A stretch of DNA of 64,000 bases from Paeniglutamicibacter cryotolerans (GCF_014190875.1 NZ_JACHVS010000002.1:868001-932000), one strand, 5' to 3'. Shown: positions 17,886 through 27,822, numbered from the stretch's first letter. Program-made: numbers and translations. The notes: a model not told the origin generated them from the sequence alone.

Positions 17886-18818
17886 TCAGTCCTCGGTGGC
17901 CACCAGCTCGACCTCGAATGCTGCCTCGTTCTCCAAATAGGCTGCGTAATGCCCACTGCCCCCGGCAAACGGGTGCCGGTCGCCAAACATCAACGACCAG
18001 CCGTGGCTGATGGCCTCGGCCGTCAGCCGATCCACGTTTGCGCGGCTGCCGGCATTGAAGGCCAAGTGGTTCACCCCGGGCAGGTTGCGTTCGTGGATCG
18101 GGCCCCGGATGTCCGGACCGGACTCGATGACCAGGTACGCCTCGGCCCCGCGCCACAGCCTACCCGTGGCCCAGGTCTCCCCGGCTTCGAACCCGAGCTC
18201 CTCGAACATCCAACCCATCGAGGCGGTTGCTTCCTCCAGGTCAGGGACCCATATTTCGACGTGGTGGATGGCACCGGCACGCGGCCGGGCTCCGCTGCTG
18301 GGCTTCGCGATCGAAGCGGTTCCGGGTTCCGGGTCTGACTCCGCAGCCCGTCCGGCCACGGCGTCGTCAATGGCCTGGTTCGCAAGCGCGTCGACCTCGG
18401 TGTTGCTGCCGCACGGGATCCACTGGTAGCTGACCCGTCCTGGTGCGGTCAGGAGCCTTGCCTGCTTTGCCAGCGCCCTGATGGAAGCATGCACGATCTT
18501 CCAGTTCCCGGACATCTGCTCGATGACCAGCTTGGAATCCATGCGGATGATGATCCTGCACTCCGCGTCGAGTGAATTGGCCAGCTTCAACCCGGCGATC
18601 AACCCTTGGTAATCAGCCTCGTTTTTGCTGCCGTTTCCCAGGTATTTGGCCTCGGAAGACAGCTGCTCCCCGCCATGGCCGTCGAAGAGCAGCACCCCGT
18701 AGCCCGCGGGCCCGGGGTTGCCCCGCGATCCGCCGCCGACGTAGACGATGACCTCGCGGCGGCCATCGGGCCCCGGTCTCTGCTCACCTCCCGCCGCGAG
18801 CGGATCAAAGAGCGTCAT
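17886..18818 (-). CDS. RNase HI domain fused to a VOC domain, 310 aa
   Basis: Residues 22-155 form an RNase H-like domain similar to the archaeal-type RNase HI found in actinobacteria (GSRGNPGPAGYGVLLF, NEADYQGLIAGL, MDSKLVIEQMSG, NTEVDALANQAID). Residues 183-308 form a vicinal-oxygen-chelate (glyoxalase/bleomycin-resistance) domain beginning IHHVEIWVPDLEEA. A linker of about 30 residues joins them. In the RNase domain E67, D94 and D143 are present, but the first catalytic aspartate, expected just before GGSRGNPG, is glycine (G28, codon GGC, one base from GAC). Cleavage of RNA-DNA hybrids is therefore doubtful. It follows the zinc-ribbon gene by six bases. Confidence 0.85.
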   Translation of the reverse strand: MTLFDPLAAGGEQRPGPDGRREVIVYVGGGSRGNPGPAGYGVLLFDGHGGEQLSSEAKYLGNGSKNEADYQGLIAGLKLANSLDAECRIIIRMDSKLVIEQMSGNWKIVHASIRALAKQARLLTAPGRVSYQWIPCGSNTEVDALANQAIDDAVAGRAAESDPEPGTASIAKPSSGARPRAGAIHHVEIWVPDLEEATASMGWMFEELGFEAGETWATGRLWRGAEAYLVIESGPDIRGPIHERNLPGVNHLAFNAGSRANVDRLTAEAISHGWSLMFGDRHPFAGGSGHYAAYLENEAAFEVELVATED

Positions 18819-18824
18819 GAGGCC

Positions 18825-19565
18825 CTAAGCATTCCATTCGGCGGAACGGACGAGGATGCAGCTCGAGTCCGGGCAGAACACGATCTCGTCGTCCGCCTTG
18901 GACTTGATCTCGGCGAGATCACCGGCAGCCAAGGCCATGCCGGAGCCCTCGGAAATGCCGCGGAAGAGGCGGGCTGCGCCGATTCCGTACTGGGCCCGGC
19001 GCTTTTCGTAGATGGCCAGCAGGCCGGAATCGAGGCTTCCGGTGAGGGCAAGCCGCTCGGTGGCCAGCTCGGTCTTGTGCTTGTTGATCTCCCCGAGCTT
19101 CACGTCGCGGGCATCCTCGAGGGCGTTCAGCTCGGCTGTGGCTGCGGCATGCGCCGCCGTCGCCTCATCGCGGGCGGCGGTGGCGGCCTCTACGGCCTCC
19201 ATCAGTTCCAGTTCAGCGTCCTCCAGCAGCCCCTTGCGCTCCGCCATGTTCACGAGCTCATGCTCCATGCTGACCAGGTCCTTGGCCGACCCGGCACCGG
19301 ATTCGTAGCGGGTTCGGTTTTTATCGATCCGGGTGGTGAGGGTTTCCACCTCGTGCTCGGAATCCTTCAGCCGCGATGCGGCGTCGGCTAGCATGTCGGC
19401 GGCGGCGCGCTGGACCTTCTGTGCTTCCACGGCGGCGGCCGCCGCCGTGGAAATGTCGGCATCGTGCTGCAACGCATGGGCTTCGCGGGAGAGCTTCACG
19501 ACCTTGGAGTCGAGGGCCTGTAATTCCAGCAGCCGGTGTTGTTCGCTCTGCGGGGCCTTAGCCAC
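18825..19565 (-). CDS. coiled-coil zinc-ribbon protein, 246 aa
   Basis: A two-part protein: residues 5-185 form a long, Ala/Glu/Leu-rich helical hairpin, and the C-terminus carries a CPDSSC knuckle (EIVFCPDSSCILVRS) of the DUF164/CT398 zinc-ribbon type. Only one Cys pair of the usual two is present, so metal binding may be lost or shared. The GTG start at 19565 has GGAGGT four bases upstream, which decides it over a longer in-frame extension. It lies between a Nif3-like gene and the RNase HI fusion, an arrangement common in actinobacteria. The function is not established. Confidence 0.82.
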   Translation of the reverse strand: MAKAPQSEQHRLLELQALDSKVVKLSREAHALQHDADISTAAAAAVEAQKVQRAAADMLADAASRLKDSEHEVETLTTRIDKNRTRYESGAGSAKDLVSMEHELVNMAERKGLLEDAELELMEAVEAATAARDEATAAHAAATAELNALEDARDVKLGEINKHKTELATERLALTGSLDSGLLAIYEKRRAQYGIGAARLFRGISEGSGMALAAGDLAEIKSKADDEIVFCPDSSCILVRSAEWNA

Positions 19566-19693
19566 GGTGACCTCCAAGTGGTGATGCTTGCTTCGTGCGG
19601 CTCCGCCCGGGACTCGGACGGGCCGTGTTAGTTCAACAGTAGTCTTCCCGCCCGCCCGCGTCACGGCCGGATCGCCGGTCGTGGGAAGCGGAT

Positions 19694-20704
19694 TCAAGCT
19701 CCGGGGGTCAACACGAAGTCCCAGGGGTCGGTATTAATCCCACTGACCCCGATTTCCACCTCGAAGTCCTGGTCGCGCAGCACATTGTCCAGGGCGGCTG
19801 CGGCGGCGGGCAGCCACAGCCATTCGCTGCCGAAGTGGGAGACGTCTATCAGGTAGGGACGTCCGTTCACGGCGGCCTCACGGGCCTCCGAGGCGGGGTG
19901 GTGGCGCAGGTCGGCCGTCACGTAGACATCGGCTTCGGCGGCGCGGACCTGGTCGAAGAGCGAATCGCCGGCACCACCGCAGACGGCCACCTTATGCACC
20001 AGGCCCTCGCGGTCGCCGGCGACCCTCACGCCGCCGGCTACGGCGGGCATGGCCCCGAAGACCCGGGCGGCGAAGTCGCCGAGCGTGAGCGGTGATTCGA
20101 GGTAGCCGACCCGGCCGATGCCTTCCTCGGGCAGGCCCGCGGCTGAAGCGGCGAGCGGGGCGATGTCGGTCAGGCCCAGGATGTCGGCCAGCACGTCCGA
20201 GACACCGCCGACGGCGGAGTCTGCATTGGTGTGAGCTGTGACCAAGGCGCAGCCCGACTCGATGAGCAGGTGGATGGCCTCGCCCTTGAATCCGGTGGCG
20301 GCCACGCCGTTAACCGGGCGCAGCAGCAGCGGGTGGTGAGTGATGAGCATGTCCGCCTGCCGGGATACGGCGTCCCTGATGACATCGAGCGTGGGGTCCA
20401 CGGCGAAGATGATGCGCTTGACCGGGCGCTCGGGCCGTCCCACCACGGGGCCGACAGCGTCCCAGCCCTCGGCCAGGGACGCCGGCCAGAGTTCCTCGAT
20501 GGCCACCAGCACGTCCCCGACGGTGGCAACCTCGGCGGCAGCCACTTGGCTGGCAGAGGCGGTGCCGACCGCATCAATTTTGCTCTGACCTGAGTTGTCC
20601 TGTGATTCAACGGCTTCGTCGCCGACCGGCGCGGTATCCCCGGCCGGGGCGCTCGAGGGTTTGTCCGCGGCTGCTGGCGCGTCGGCCCCGGGAAGTATGC
20701 GCAT
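19694..20704 (-). CDS. Nif3-like dinuclear metal-centre protein, 336 aa
   Basis: A member of the Nif3/DUF34 family (annotated as GTP cyclohydrolase 1 type 2 in some genomes), toroidal hexamers with a two-metal site of uncertain function. The metal-binding motif LITHHPLL, GCALVTAHTNAD, and DLRHHPASEA followed by IDVSHFGSEW give the expected His/Asp/Glu ligands. ATG 20704 is preferred, with AAAGGGG six bases upstream; ATG 20734 is too close to its box. The first 70 residues are Ala/Asp/Ser-rich and look disordered. It is divergent from msrA. Confidence 0.85.
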   Translation of the reverse strand: MRILPGADAPAAADKPSSAPAGDTAPVGDEAVESQDNSGQSKIDAVGTASASQVAAAEVATVGDVLVAIEELWPASLAEGWDAVGPVVGRPERPVKRIIFAVDPTLDVIRDAVSRQADMLITHHPLLLRPVNGVAATGFKGEAIHLLIESGCALVTAHTNADSAVGGVSDVLADILGLTDIAPLAASAAGLPEEGIGRVGYLESPLTLGDFAARVFGAMPAVAGGVRVAGDREGLVHKVAVCGGAGDSLFDQVRAAEADVYVTADLRHHPASEAREAAVNGRPYLIDVSHFGSEWLWLPAAAAALDNVLRDQDFEVEIGVSGINTDPWDFVLTPGA

Positions 20705-20778
20705 TCCGGACCCCTTTGGCTCTGTATGTTGCATACTCCTACGGTAGCGGCCCTGGCACCGATTTGCCGGATGCGGGA

Positions 20779-21393
20779 ATGAAATGGTGTCGTGGCACCT
20801 TATGTATTGGTGTGACCCGATTTTCAATAGCCCCCTCAGTCATCCCGCTCCAGGCAGAACACGATGGCCATCGCACGTTTGTGCTGGCCGGAGGCTGCTT
20901 CTGGTGCCTGGATGCGATCTATCAGAAGACCCGTGGCGTCTCCTCAGTACTCTCCGGCTACACCGGCGGTGCCACCAGCGACCCGGACTACCGTTCGGTC
21001 TGCTCGGGGACCACGGGCCATGCCGAGGCGGTGGCAGTGACGTTCGATCCGCTGCTGGTGCCGGCGGACGTCATCCTGGACATCTTCTTCGCCACACACG
21101 ATCCGACGACGCTGAACCGGCAGGGCTATGATGTCGGCACGCAGTACAGATCTGCGATGTTCACGCTGGATCCGGGCCAGGAAGCCGAATTCTCCGCAGC
21201 CATCGACCGGGCCGGGGAGCTTTGGAGAGATCCGATAGTCACCACGATCGGGCCCGCCGCCCCCTTCTTCCTGGCCGAGGAAATCCATCAGGACTTCTAC
21301 GCGCAGAATCCCTATGAGGGCTACTGCAGGGTCATTATCAACCCCAAGCTGGCCAAGGCGCGGAAATATTACTCCGCATGGCTCGTCGACTGA
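20779..21393 (+). CDS. msrA: peptide-methionine (S)-S-oxide reductase, 204 aa
   Basis: Repairs oxidised methionine in proteins. The signature GGCFWC puts the catalytic Cys at residue 40 from the ATG chosen here. [29 protein letters not shown] and GTQYRSAMF are the usual conserved blocks. The start is uncertain: the first 25 residues are not conserved and a GTG at 20812 is also possible. It lies 75 bases from the divergent Nif3-like gene. Confidence 0.93.
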   Translation: MKWCRGTLCIGVTRFSIAPSVIPLQAEHDGHRTFVLAGGCFWCLDAIYQKTRGVSSVLSGYTGGATSDPDYRSVCSGTTGHAEAVAVTFDPLLVPADVILDIFFATHDPTTLNRQGYDVGTQYRSAMFTLDPGQEAEFSAAIDRAGELWRDPIVTTIGPAAPFFLAEEIHQDFYAQNPYEGYCRVIINPKLAKARKYYSAWLVD

Positions 21394-21475
21394 CCCAGCC
21401 GGAAGCCCTTTGACTAGGCTGGAAGCACAGCATTTCCCGTCGTCATCAACAAAACCAGACAGGACCACCCTCGCC

Positions 21476-22411
21476 ATGGGCAAGATCTACAACGATGTCA
21501 CCGAAATCGTCGGCCGCACCCCGCTGGTCCGGCTTAACCGCCTCTCCGCCGGGCTGCCGGCCACCATCGCGGTGAAGCTGGAATTCTACAATCCGGCCAA
21601 CTCGGTCAAGGACCGCATCGGCGTGGCCATCGTCAATGCGGCGGAGGCCTCTGGCGCGCTCAAGCCCGGCGGAACCATCGTCGAAGGGACCTCCGGCAAC
21701 ACCGGCATCGCCCTGGCCATGGTCGGAGCGGCCCGCGGCTACAAGGTCGTGCTGACCATGCCCGAGACCATGAGCACCGAACGCCGCGTCATGCTGCGTG
21801 CCTTCGGTGCCGAGATCGTCTTGACTCCGGGCTCCGAGGGCATGCGTGGCGCCGTCGAGAAGGCCAAGGAGATCGTGGCCACCACCGAGAACTCGGTCTG
21901 GGCCCAGCAATTCGCCAACACCGCGAACCCTAAGATCCACCACGACACCACCGGACGCGAGATCTGGGAAGACACCGACGGTGCAGTGGACATCCTGGTC
22001 GCCGGCATCGGCACCGGCGGTACCATCACCGGCGCCGGCTCCTACCTGAAGGAGCAGAAGCCCGGCGTGCAGATCATCGCGGTCGAGCCGAAGGACTCCC
22101 CGATCCTCAATGGCGGCAAGCCGGGTCCGCACAAGATCCAGGGCCTGGGCGCCAACTTCGTTCCCGAGGTGCTTGACACCGAGATCTACGACGAGGTGCT
22201 GGACGCCGGCATCGAGGACTCGGTCGCCATCGCCCGCGATCTGGGCAACCAGGAGGGAATCCTCGGAGGCATCTCCGGCGGCGCGGCCGTATGGGGCGCC
22301 CTGCAGGTGGCTGCCCGCGAGGAAAACGCCGGCAAGCTGATCGTCGCCATCATTCCCGACTTCGGCGAACGCTACATCTCGACCATGCTCTTCGACGATA
22401 TCCGCGGCTAA
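21476..22411 (+). CDS. cysK: cysteine synthase A, 311 aa
   Basis: A PLP enzyme making cysteine from O-acetylserine and sulfide. The PLP lysine is K45 in NSVKDRIG, the substrate loop is [12 protein letters not shown], and the phosphate-binding GTGGTITG segment and GGISGGAA are intact. The acetylserine producer cysE follows 46 bases downstream on the same strand, and the two proteins usually form the cysteine synthase complex. The C-terminus of the CysE here ends in Ile, which the active site of CysK is known to bind. Confidence 0.96.
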   Translation: MGKIYNDVTEIVGRTPLVRLNRLSAGLPATIAVKLEFYNPANSVKDRIGVAIVNAAEASGALKPGGTIVEGTSGNTGIALAMVGAARGYKVVLTMPETMSTERRVMLRAFGAEIVLTPGSEGMRGAVEKAKEIVATTENSVWAQQFANTANPKIHHDTTGREIWEDTDGAVDILVAGIGTGGTITGAGSYLKEQKPGVQIIAVEPKDSPILNGGKPGPHKIQGLGANFVPEVLDTEIYDEVLDAGIEDSVAIARDLGNQEGILGGISGGAAVWGALQVAAREENAGKLIVAIIPDFGERYISTMLFDDIRG

Positions 22412-22457
22412 CAACCGTTAGTCCAGTCAACAAAACCCCACCCAGCAAAGGCCCGAT

Positions 22458-23042
22458 GTGAGTTTCATTTCCCGAATGCTTGAAGACCTGCGTGGCGCAA
22501 GCGCCCATGATCCTGCGGCACGCGGCAATGCGGAGAATTTCCTCGCCTATTCGGGACTGCACGCAATCTGGATCCACCGGCTCACTCACCGGCTGTGGCA
22601 GAACCCGCGACTGCGCTTCCCTGCGCGACTGCTCTCCCAGGCCGGCCGCTTCCTCACCGGGATCGAGATCCACCCCGGGGCGACCATCGGCCGGCGTTTC
22701 TTCATCGACCACGGCATGGGGGTGGTCATCGGCGAGACGGCCGAAATCGGAGACGACGTGATGATCTACCACGGGGTGACACTCGGCGGCCGCTCGCTGG
22801 CCAAGGTCAAGCGCCACCCGACCATCGGGGACCGCGTGGTCATCGGTGCCGGCGCCAAGGTGCTGGGCCCGATCACCATTGGCGCCGACTCGGCCATCGG
22901 AGCCAATGCCGTGGTGGTCAAGGACGCTCCACCGGATTCCATCATCACCGGCATCCCGGCAAAGAACCGGCCGCGGACGGCCGAGGAGCACAAACCAGCA
23001 GTGGATCCGGCCGAATACATCGACCCGGCCATGTGGATCTAG
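22458..23042 (+). CDS. cysE: serine O-acetyltransferase, 194 aa
   Basis: Acetylates serine with acetyl-CoA, the first step of cysteine synthesis. It is the short (EpsC-type) form, with an N-terminal helical part followed by left-handed beta-helix hexapeptides ([39 protein letters not shown]). The active His in [10 protein letters not shown] is present. The GTG start has AAAGG six bases upstream. It is the second gene of a cysK-cysE unit closed by a strong terminator. Confidence 0.95.
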   Translation: MSFISRMLEDLRGASAHDPAARGNAENFLAYSGLHAIWIHRLTHRLWQNPRLRFPARLLSQAGRFLTGIEIHPGATIGRRFFIDHGMGVVIGETAEIGDDVMIYHGVTLGGRSLAKVKRHPTIGDRVVIGAGAKVLGPITIGADSAIGANAVVVKDAPPDSIITGIPAKNRPRTAEEHKPAVDPAEYIDPAMWI

Positions 23043-23071
23043 GCGGACCGGACAACACGACGTAACACCCC

Positions 23072-23130
23072 CGCGGCGGGCGGAATGAACTGGACCCCTG
23101 GCGGTCCCTTCCGCCCGCCGCGTTCTTCTT
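23072..23130 (+). terminator. intrinsic terminator after cysE
   Basis: Arms CGCGGCGGGCGGAA (23072-23085) and its exact complement (23109-23122) are followed by TTCTTCTT. Confidence 0.85.
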
Positions 23131-23233
23131 CTGCTGGTCACTGGACGTGCGCGGCGCAGCCGGCGCGGACAGTTGCGGCTACCATGGGCCAAAGCGCACC
23201 CCCTCGTCGCCTCCCGGTCAGGAGCACTCGGCC

Positions 23234-24253
23234 ATGACGAACCGATCCGCCCGGAACCCGGCTTTCATGCGTGCCGCGTTCATCCGCACCCTCGGGGGCC
23301 CGGACGCCATTGAGTACGGCCACCTCCCGGTTCCAGCACCCGGCCCCGAAGATGTCTTGCTGCGCATGGAGGCGGTGGCGGTAAATCACGTGGACCTCCT
23401 GATCCGGTCCGGAGCCTATGCCACACAGCTGGAATTCCCGTTTATCGTGGGCCGAGATGTGGTCGGCACCGTGCAAGCCGTCGGTAGCGACGTCCGCTCC
23501 CTAGCCCCCGGGGACCGGGCATGGAGCAACAGCCTGGGCCATGCCGGGCGGCAGGGAAGCTTCAGTGAGTTCGTCCTGGCTGCCGCCGAACGCGTCTACC
23601 GGCTTCCGGCGGGCGTGACTGCCGAGAAGGCCGTGGCGGTGCTCCACGGCGGCGCCACAGCCTATCTGGGGCTGGTGCGGGAGGCCTGCCTCATCGCCGG
23701 TGAAACGGTGGTCATTCTGGGTGCCGGAGGGGCAGTCGGCTCGGCTGCCGTGCAAATCGCTGTCTCCCTGGGGGCCCGGGTGCTTGCCGTGGCTGCTGGA
23801 GCGGACCTCGGCTGGGTCACCGGGCTCGGGGCCCAGTCGGTACTGGATTACCGCGAGCCGCAGCTCCATCGCCGTTTGGAAGAGCTCACCGACGGCGGTG
23901 CGGAAGTGGCCTGGGATTGTTCCGGATCCATGAAAGTGAACCACCTGGCCACGCTGCTGGGCGTCGGCGGACGGATCATACATACTGCCGGCATCCATGC
24001 CCGTCAGGACATCGATACCGGGGCCCTGTACGTCAGGGACATCAGCCTTCATGGGTTCGCCATCAGCAATGCATCGGTGGCCGACCTGGACGCGGCCGCA
24101 ACCCTCCTGAACGCATTGTTCGCCGGCCGGGGCATCGAGGCGCGGCTCGGCATGATCCTGCCCCTCTCGGCGGCAGCGCGATCACACCAACTGCTGGAGC
24201 AGGGCACCAGGCACGGCATCGGCGGCAAGATAGTGCTGATTCCCACGCACTAG
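23234..24253 (+). CDS. zinc-independent MDR-type alcohol dehydrogenase / quinone reductase, 339 aa
   Basis: A medium-chain dehydrogenase/reductase using NADPH. The family blocks AVAVNHVDLLIRSG, FIVGRDVVGTV and the cofactor motif GAGGAVGSAAVQIA are visible. The zinc-binding Cys/His set of true alcohol dehydrogenases is absent, which points to the quinone-oxidoreductase branch (reducing a quinone or an enone). ATG 23234 is preceded by AGGAG ten bases upstream; MRAAFIRTLGG at 23267 is an alternative start. The substrate cannot be inferred, and the convergent neighbour is an aldo/keto reductase. Confidence 0.87.
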   Translation: MTNRSARNPAFMRAAFIRTLGGPDAIEYGHLPVPAPGPEDVLLRMEAVAVNHVDLLIRSGAYATQLEFPFIVGRDVVGTVQAVGSDVRSLAPGDRAWSNSLGHAGRQGSFSEFVLAAAERVYRLPAGVTAEKAVAVLHGGATAYLGLVREACLIAGETVVILGAGGAVGSAAVQIAVSLGARVLAVAAGADLGWVTGLGAQSVLDYREPQLHRRLEELTDGGAEVAWDCSGSMKVNHLATLLGVGGRIIHTAGIHARQDIDTGALYVRDISLHGFAISNASVADLDAAATLLNALFAGRGIEARLGMILPLSAAARSHQLLEQGTRHGIGGKIVLIPTH

Positions 24254-24284
24254 CCAGCCGCCGCGCTGAGCGTCCCGGCATGGC

Positions 24285-25289
24285 CTAGACCACGCGCTTC
24301 TCCGGGCTCTTCGTCTTGGCCGGGTCCCGTTCCACCACGTCGCCCAGCGCCTCGTCGATCGAGGCCATCAGCTCCACCGGGATCACTACTCCGGCAGCCT
24401 TCACGTTCTCGGTGACCTGTTCGGGCCGCGAGGCCCCGACCAGAGCCGTGGCAACGTTCGGGTTCTGCAGCACCCACGCGATGGCCAACTGCGACATTTC
24501 CAGCCCGAGCTCATTCGCTATCGGACGCAGCTTCTGGACGCGTTCGAGCACTGCGTCGTCCATGAAGCCGGTGATCATCCTCGCACCGCCCTTCTCGTCC
24601 GTCGCACGGCTGCCCGCCGGTGGCGGCTGGCCGGGCAGGTACTTCCCGGAGAGTACGCCCTGGGCCATCGGCGACCAGACGACCTGCGACATGCCGAGCT
24701 CCACGCAGGCCGGAACGACCTCGGCCTCAATGACGCGCCACAGGGCCGAATACTGCGGTTGGTTGGACACCAGGGCGAATCCCGCTTGCCGGGCGAGTTC
24801 CTGGCCCGCCCGCAGCTGTTCGGCGCTCCACTCGGAGACGCCGATGTACAGGGCCTTGCCGGCCCGGACGACATCGGCGAACGCCTGGATGGTCTCCTCC
24901 AGCGGCGTCTCATGGTCGTAGCGGTGCGCCTGGTAGAGGTCGACGTAGTCCATGCCCAGCCGCCGCAGCGAGCCGTTGATGCCCTCCATGATGTGCTTGC
25001 GGGACAGTCCGGTGTCGTTGGGACCCTTCGGGCCGACGGGCCAGTAGACCTTCGTGAAGACTTCGAGTGATTCCCGGCGCTGGGACTTCAGCGCCGTGCC
25101 GAGCACCTCCTCGGCTGCGCCGTTTGCATACACGTCGGCCGTGTCGAAGGTGGTGATGCCCGCGTCGAGGGCGGCCGTGACACATTGTGCGGCGACGTCG
25201 TTCTCCACCTGGGAGCCATGGGTCAGCCAGTTGCCGTAGGTGATTTCGGTGATCTTGAGCCCGGTGTTTCCGAGGAAGCGATAGTCCAT
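24285..25289 (-). CDS. aldo/keto reductase, 334 aa
   Basis: An NADPH-dependent carbonyl reductase of the branch related to potassium-channel beta subunits (AKR6/AKR14-like). The tetrad Asp-Tyr-Lys-His is seen in FDTADVY, FTKVYW and YQAHRYD, and NPNVATALVGASRPEQV is the usual cofactor region. The ATG at 25289 gives the family start MDYRFLGNTGLKI. No strong ribosome binding site is visible. It lies downstream of a methyltransferase relic on the same strand. Confidence 0.9.
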   Translation of the reverse strand: MDYRFLGNTGLKITEITYGNWLTHGSQVENDVAAQCVTAALDAGITTFDTADVYANGAAEEVLGTALKSQRRESLEVFTKVYWPVGPKGPNDTGLSRKHIMEGINGSLRRLGMDYVDLYQAHRYDHETPLEETIQAFADVVRAGKALYIGVSEWSAEQLRAGQELARQAGFALVSNQPQYSALWRVIEAEVVPACVELGMSQVVWSPMAQGVLSGKYLPGQPPPAGSRATDEKGGARMITGFMDDAVLERVQKLRPIANELGLEMSQLAIAWVLQNPNVATALVGASRPEQVTENVKAAGVVIPVELMASIDEALGDVVERDPAKTKSPEKRVV

Positions 25290-25379
25290 GTGGCCGAGCC
25301 TATGCCCCCGGCCCTGCCCCGGACAAGGAAACCGGGAGAGCTGCCCCGGCTTCCGCACCGCCATGACCGGCGGCGTGGG

Positions 25380-26100
25380 GTACTGCATCGTGAAGCGTCT
25401 TCCCGGTCGCATCGATGGCAGACCCCACGGCCTCCATCACCCCGCCAGTTTGTCCGGTGCAAGCCGGGTCAGGCCGCCACCCGTCGGCATCAGGTCCGGC
25501 TCCTGCTCCCGCGTGCACGACCGTTCCCAGTCAAAACGCCACTCGTCCGCCCCGTCGAAGCCGGCTGCATCGCAGAGGCCCCGGACACAGCTGGAGCACA
25601 GCTCCTGGCACCCGTACAGGGTCCGGATCGTGATGTCCTGGCCATTGAACGGCGATCCGGGACACAGGTCCTGATAGGCGGAGGAACGGGCTTCGGCCAC
25701 GACGTACGGAAGCTGGAAGGCATGCCCGAAGAGGACCGGACTTACCCGGGCGCCGGACCCGCGCCGCCTCCGTGATGCCCAGAGCCGGATCGATCCAGTG
25801 CCATGTAGTACCGGCAACGAGGGCCTCACAGCTCCGGTCGGCGGAATCCCGGGTTTCAAATCGTGCCACCTCCGCCTCGAGGCCGCTGTGCCGCGCGAAC
25901 TCCGCCATCCGCGGATCAGGCTCGACGCCGAGCATGGTGCAACCTTTTTGCCGGAACCGGACGGCGATCCCTGTCCCACACCCGAGATCAAGGACATCCG
26001 GTCCGGGGCTTGCATCAACGCTGCGCCGGATCAACGCGTCAGGGCAGGGAGGCCGGGTCAGGTGGCAGCGCTGGGTGTTCACGCCGAACGACTCGGCCAC
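25380..26100 (-). pseudogene. class I SAM-dependent methyltransferase relic
   Basis: Starting at ATG 26100, the first frame encodes MAESFGVNTQR and a SAM-binding motif VLDLGCGTGIAVRF, and continues to WHWIDPALGITEAARV. The remainder continues in other frames: FQLPYVVAEARSSAYQDL and DEWRFDWERSC in a second, and MEAVGSAIDAT near 25430 in a third. At least two shifts, plus a deletion after motif I, make it non-functional. The intact form would be a methyltransferase of about 250 residues. The 285 bases between it and gnd contain no gene I can support. Confidence 0.72.
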
Positions 26101-26385
26101 GGCCCTGCTGCGGTGGAGCTGCGGTTCGGGGCAAGGGGGCTGTACCTGCGGGGAGGTGGACGACTTCCCACCACAGGTCCGCTGCCCCAGCCTCGCTCCA
26201 CGCCGCAGAGCGCCTCAGCGGGCCGTCCGGCACCAGCTCCTGCAGCGGCACTCGGCTCCGGCTTTGTCGCGGTCCCGCAACGCAAACCGGGACCGGCCTG
26301 CCCCGTCAGGGGCTTGCCGATCCCGGATTGCGCTGCGAACGCATGTGGTCGCGATCCTCCGGCCCGCGCGAGCCGGAGGAACCGG

Positions 26386-27822
26386 CTAGTGGGTGTCGAC
26401 GGCCTCGACCTCGGTCTTGTCCCCGCTCCACTGCGTGTGGAACGTGCCTTCCATGTCAACGCGGTTGTAGGTGTGCGCACCAAAAAGGTCACGCAGGCCC
26501 TGGGTCAGCGCTGCGGGAAGGCGCTTGCGGCGCAGGCCGTCATAGTAGGCAAGCGAGGAGGAGAACACCGGCACCGGGATGCCCAGCTGCACGGCGGTGG
26601 AGACCACCCGGCGCCAGGCCGGAAGGGCCTCGCCGATGGCCTTCGAGAACGCCGGGGCGAACAGCAGGTTGGCCGGTGCCTCGTCGGCGGCATACGCCTT
26701 GGTGATGTCCTTGAGCAGCTCGGCACGGATGATGCAGCCACCGCGCCACAGGGCGGCAATCTCATCCATCTTCAGGGCCCAGTCGTATTCCTTCGCCGCG
26801 GCGGTGAGCATGTCGATGCCCTGGGCGTAGGAAACCAGCTTGGAAGCGAACAACGCCTGGCGCACGTCCTCGACGAAGTCGGCACCGAGCTCGACGGGCA
26901 CCTCGTGTCCGGCAAGGACCTCCTGTCCGATGGCACGCTGGCCGCGCTGGGAGGACAGCCCACGGGCGAAGACCGACTCGGCGATGGCCGAGGTCGGAGA
27001 GCCCAGGTCCAGGGCGGACTGCACGGTCCAACGGCCGGTGCCCTTCTGGCCCGCCGAGTCGACGATCACATCGACCAGCGGCTTGCCGGTCTTCGCATCG
27101 ACGTGGCCGAGCACCTCGGCGGTGATTTCAATCAGGAACGAGGCGAGCTCGCCTCGGTTCCACTCGGTGAAGATCCCGGCCTGCGCGGCTGGTTCGATGC
27201 CGGCGCCCGAACGCATCAGGTCGTACGCCTCGCCAATGACCTGCATGTCGGCGTACTCGATGCCGTTGTGGACCATTTTCACGAAGTGGCCGGCTCCATC
27301 GGTGCCGATCCAGGCGCAGCACGGCTGTCCGTCGACCTTGGCGGAAATCTTCTCGAGCATCGGGCCGAGCGCGTCGTAGGACTCCTTCGATCCGCCGGGC
27401 ATGATCGAGGGGCCGAGCAGGGCCCCCTCTTCGCCTCCGGAAACGCCCACGCCCACGAAGTGCAGGTCGTGTTCGGCCAGGGCGGCTTCGCGGCGGCGGG
27501 TGTCGGTGAAGTTGGAGTTGCCGGCATCGATGACGATGTCACCGGCCTCCAGCAGCGGCACCAGCTGGTCGATGACCGAGTCGACCGGCGCTCCGGCCTT
27601 GACCATGATCAGCACGCGGCGCGGGGTCTCCAGTGCTGCGACGAGCTCGGCAAGGGTTTCGGTACGGACAAAGGCGCCCTCATCGCCATGGGCTGCCAGC
27701 AGCGCGTCGGTCTTTGCGACGGAGCGGTTGTGCAGCGCAACGGTGTAGCCGTTGCGGGCGAAGTTGCGGGCGAGGTTTGCGCCCATGACCGCCAGGCCGG
27801 TAACGCCAATCTGTGCAAGCAT
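26386..27822 (-). CDS. gnd: 6-phosphogluconate dehydrogenase, decarboxylating, 478 aa
   Basis: Converts 6-phosphogluconate to ribulose-5-phosphate with NADP+, in the oxidative pentose phosphate pathway. The cofactor motif GVTGLAVMGANLARN is at the start, followed by IDAGNSNFTDT, GVGVSGGEEGALLGPSIMPG and the active-site segment FVKMVHNGIEYADMQ. It is the long (about 470-residue) form. ATG 27822 is selected, with GGAAAG seven bases before it. A hairpin at 26355-26380 follows the stop but lacks a T-run. A FadR-type regulator diverges from its promoter region. Confidence 0.96.
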   Translation of the reverse strand: MLAQIGVTGLAVMGANLARNFARNGYTVALHNRSVAKTDALLAAHGDEGAFVRTETLAELVAALETPRRVLIMVKAGAPVDSVIDQLVPLLEAGDIVIDAGNSNFTDTRRREAALAEHDLHFVGVGVSGGEEGALLGPSIMPGGSKESYDALGPMLEKISAKVDGQPCCAWIGTDGAGHFVKMVHNGIEYADMQVIGEAYDLMRSGAGIEPAAQAGIFTEWNRGELASFLIEITAEVLGHVDAKTGKPLVDVIVDSAGQKGTGRWTVQSALDLGSPTSAIAESVFARGLSSQRGQRAIGQEVLAGHEVPVELGADFVEDVRQALFASKLVSYAQGIDMLTAAAKEYDWALKMDEIAALWRGGCIIRAELLKDITKAYAADEAPANLLFAPAFSKAIGEALPAWRRVVSTAVQLGIPVPVFSSSLAYYDGLRRKRLPAALTQGLRDLFGAHTYNRVDMEGTFHTQWSGDKTEVEAVDTH

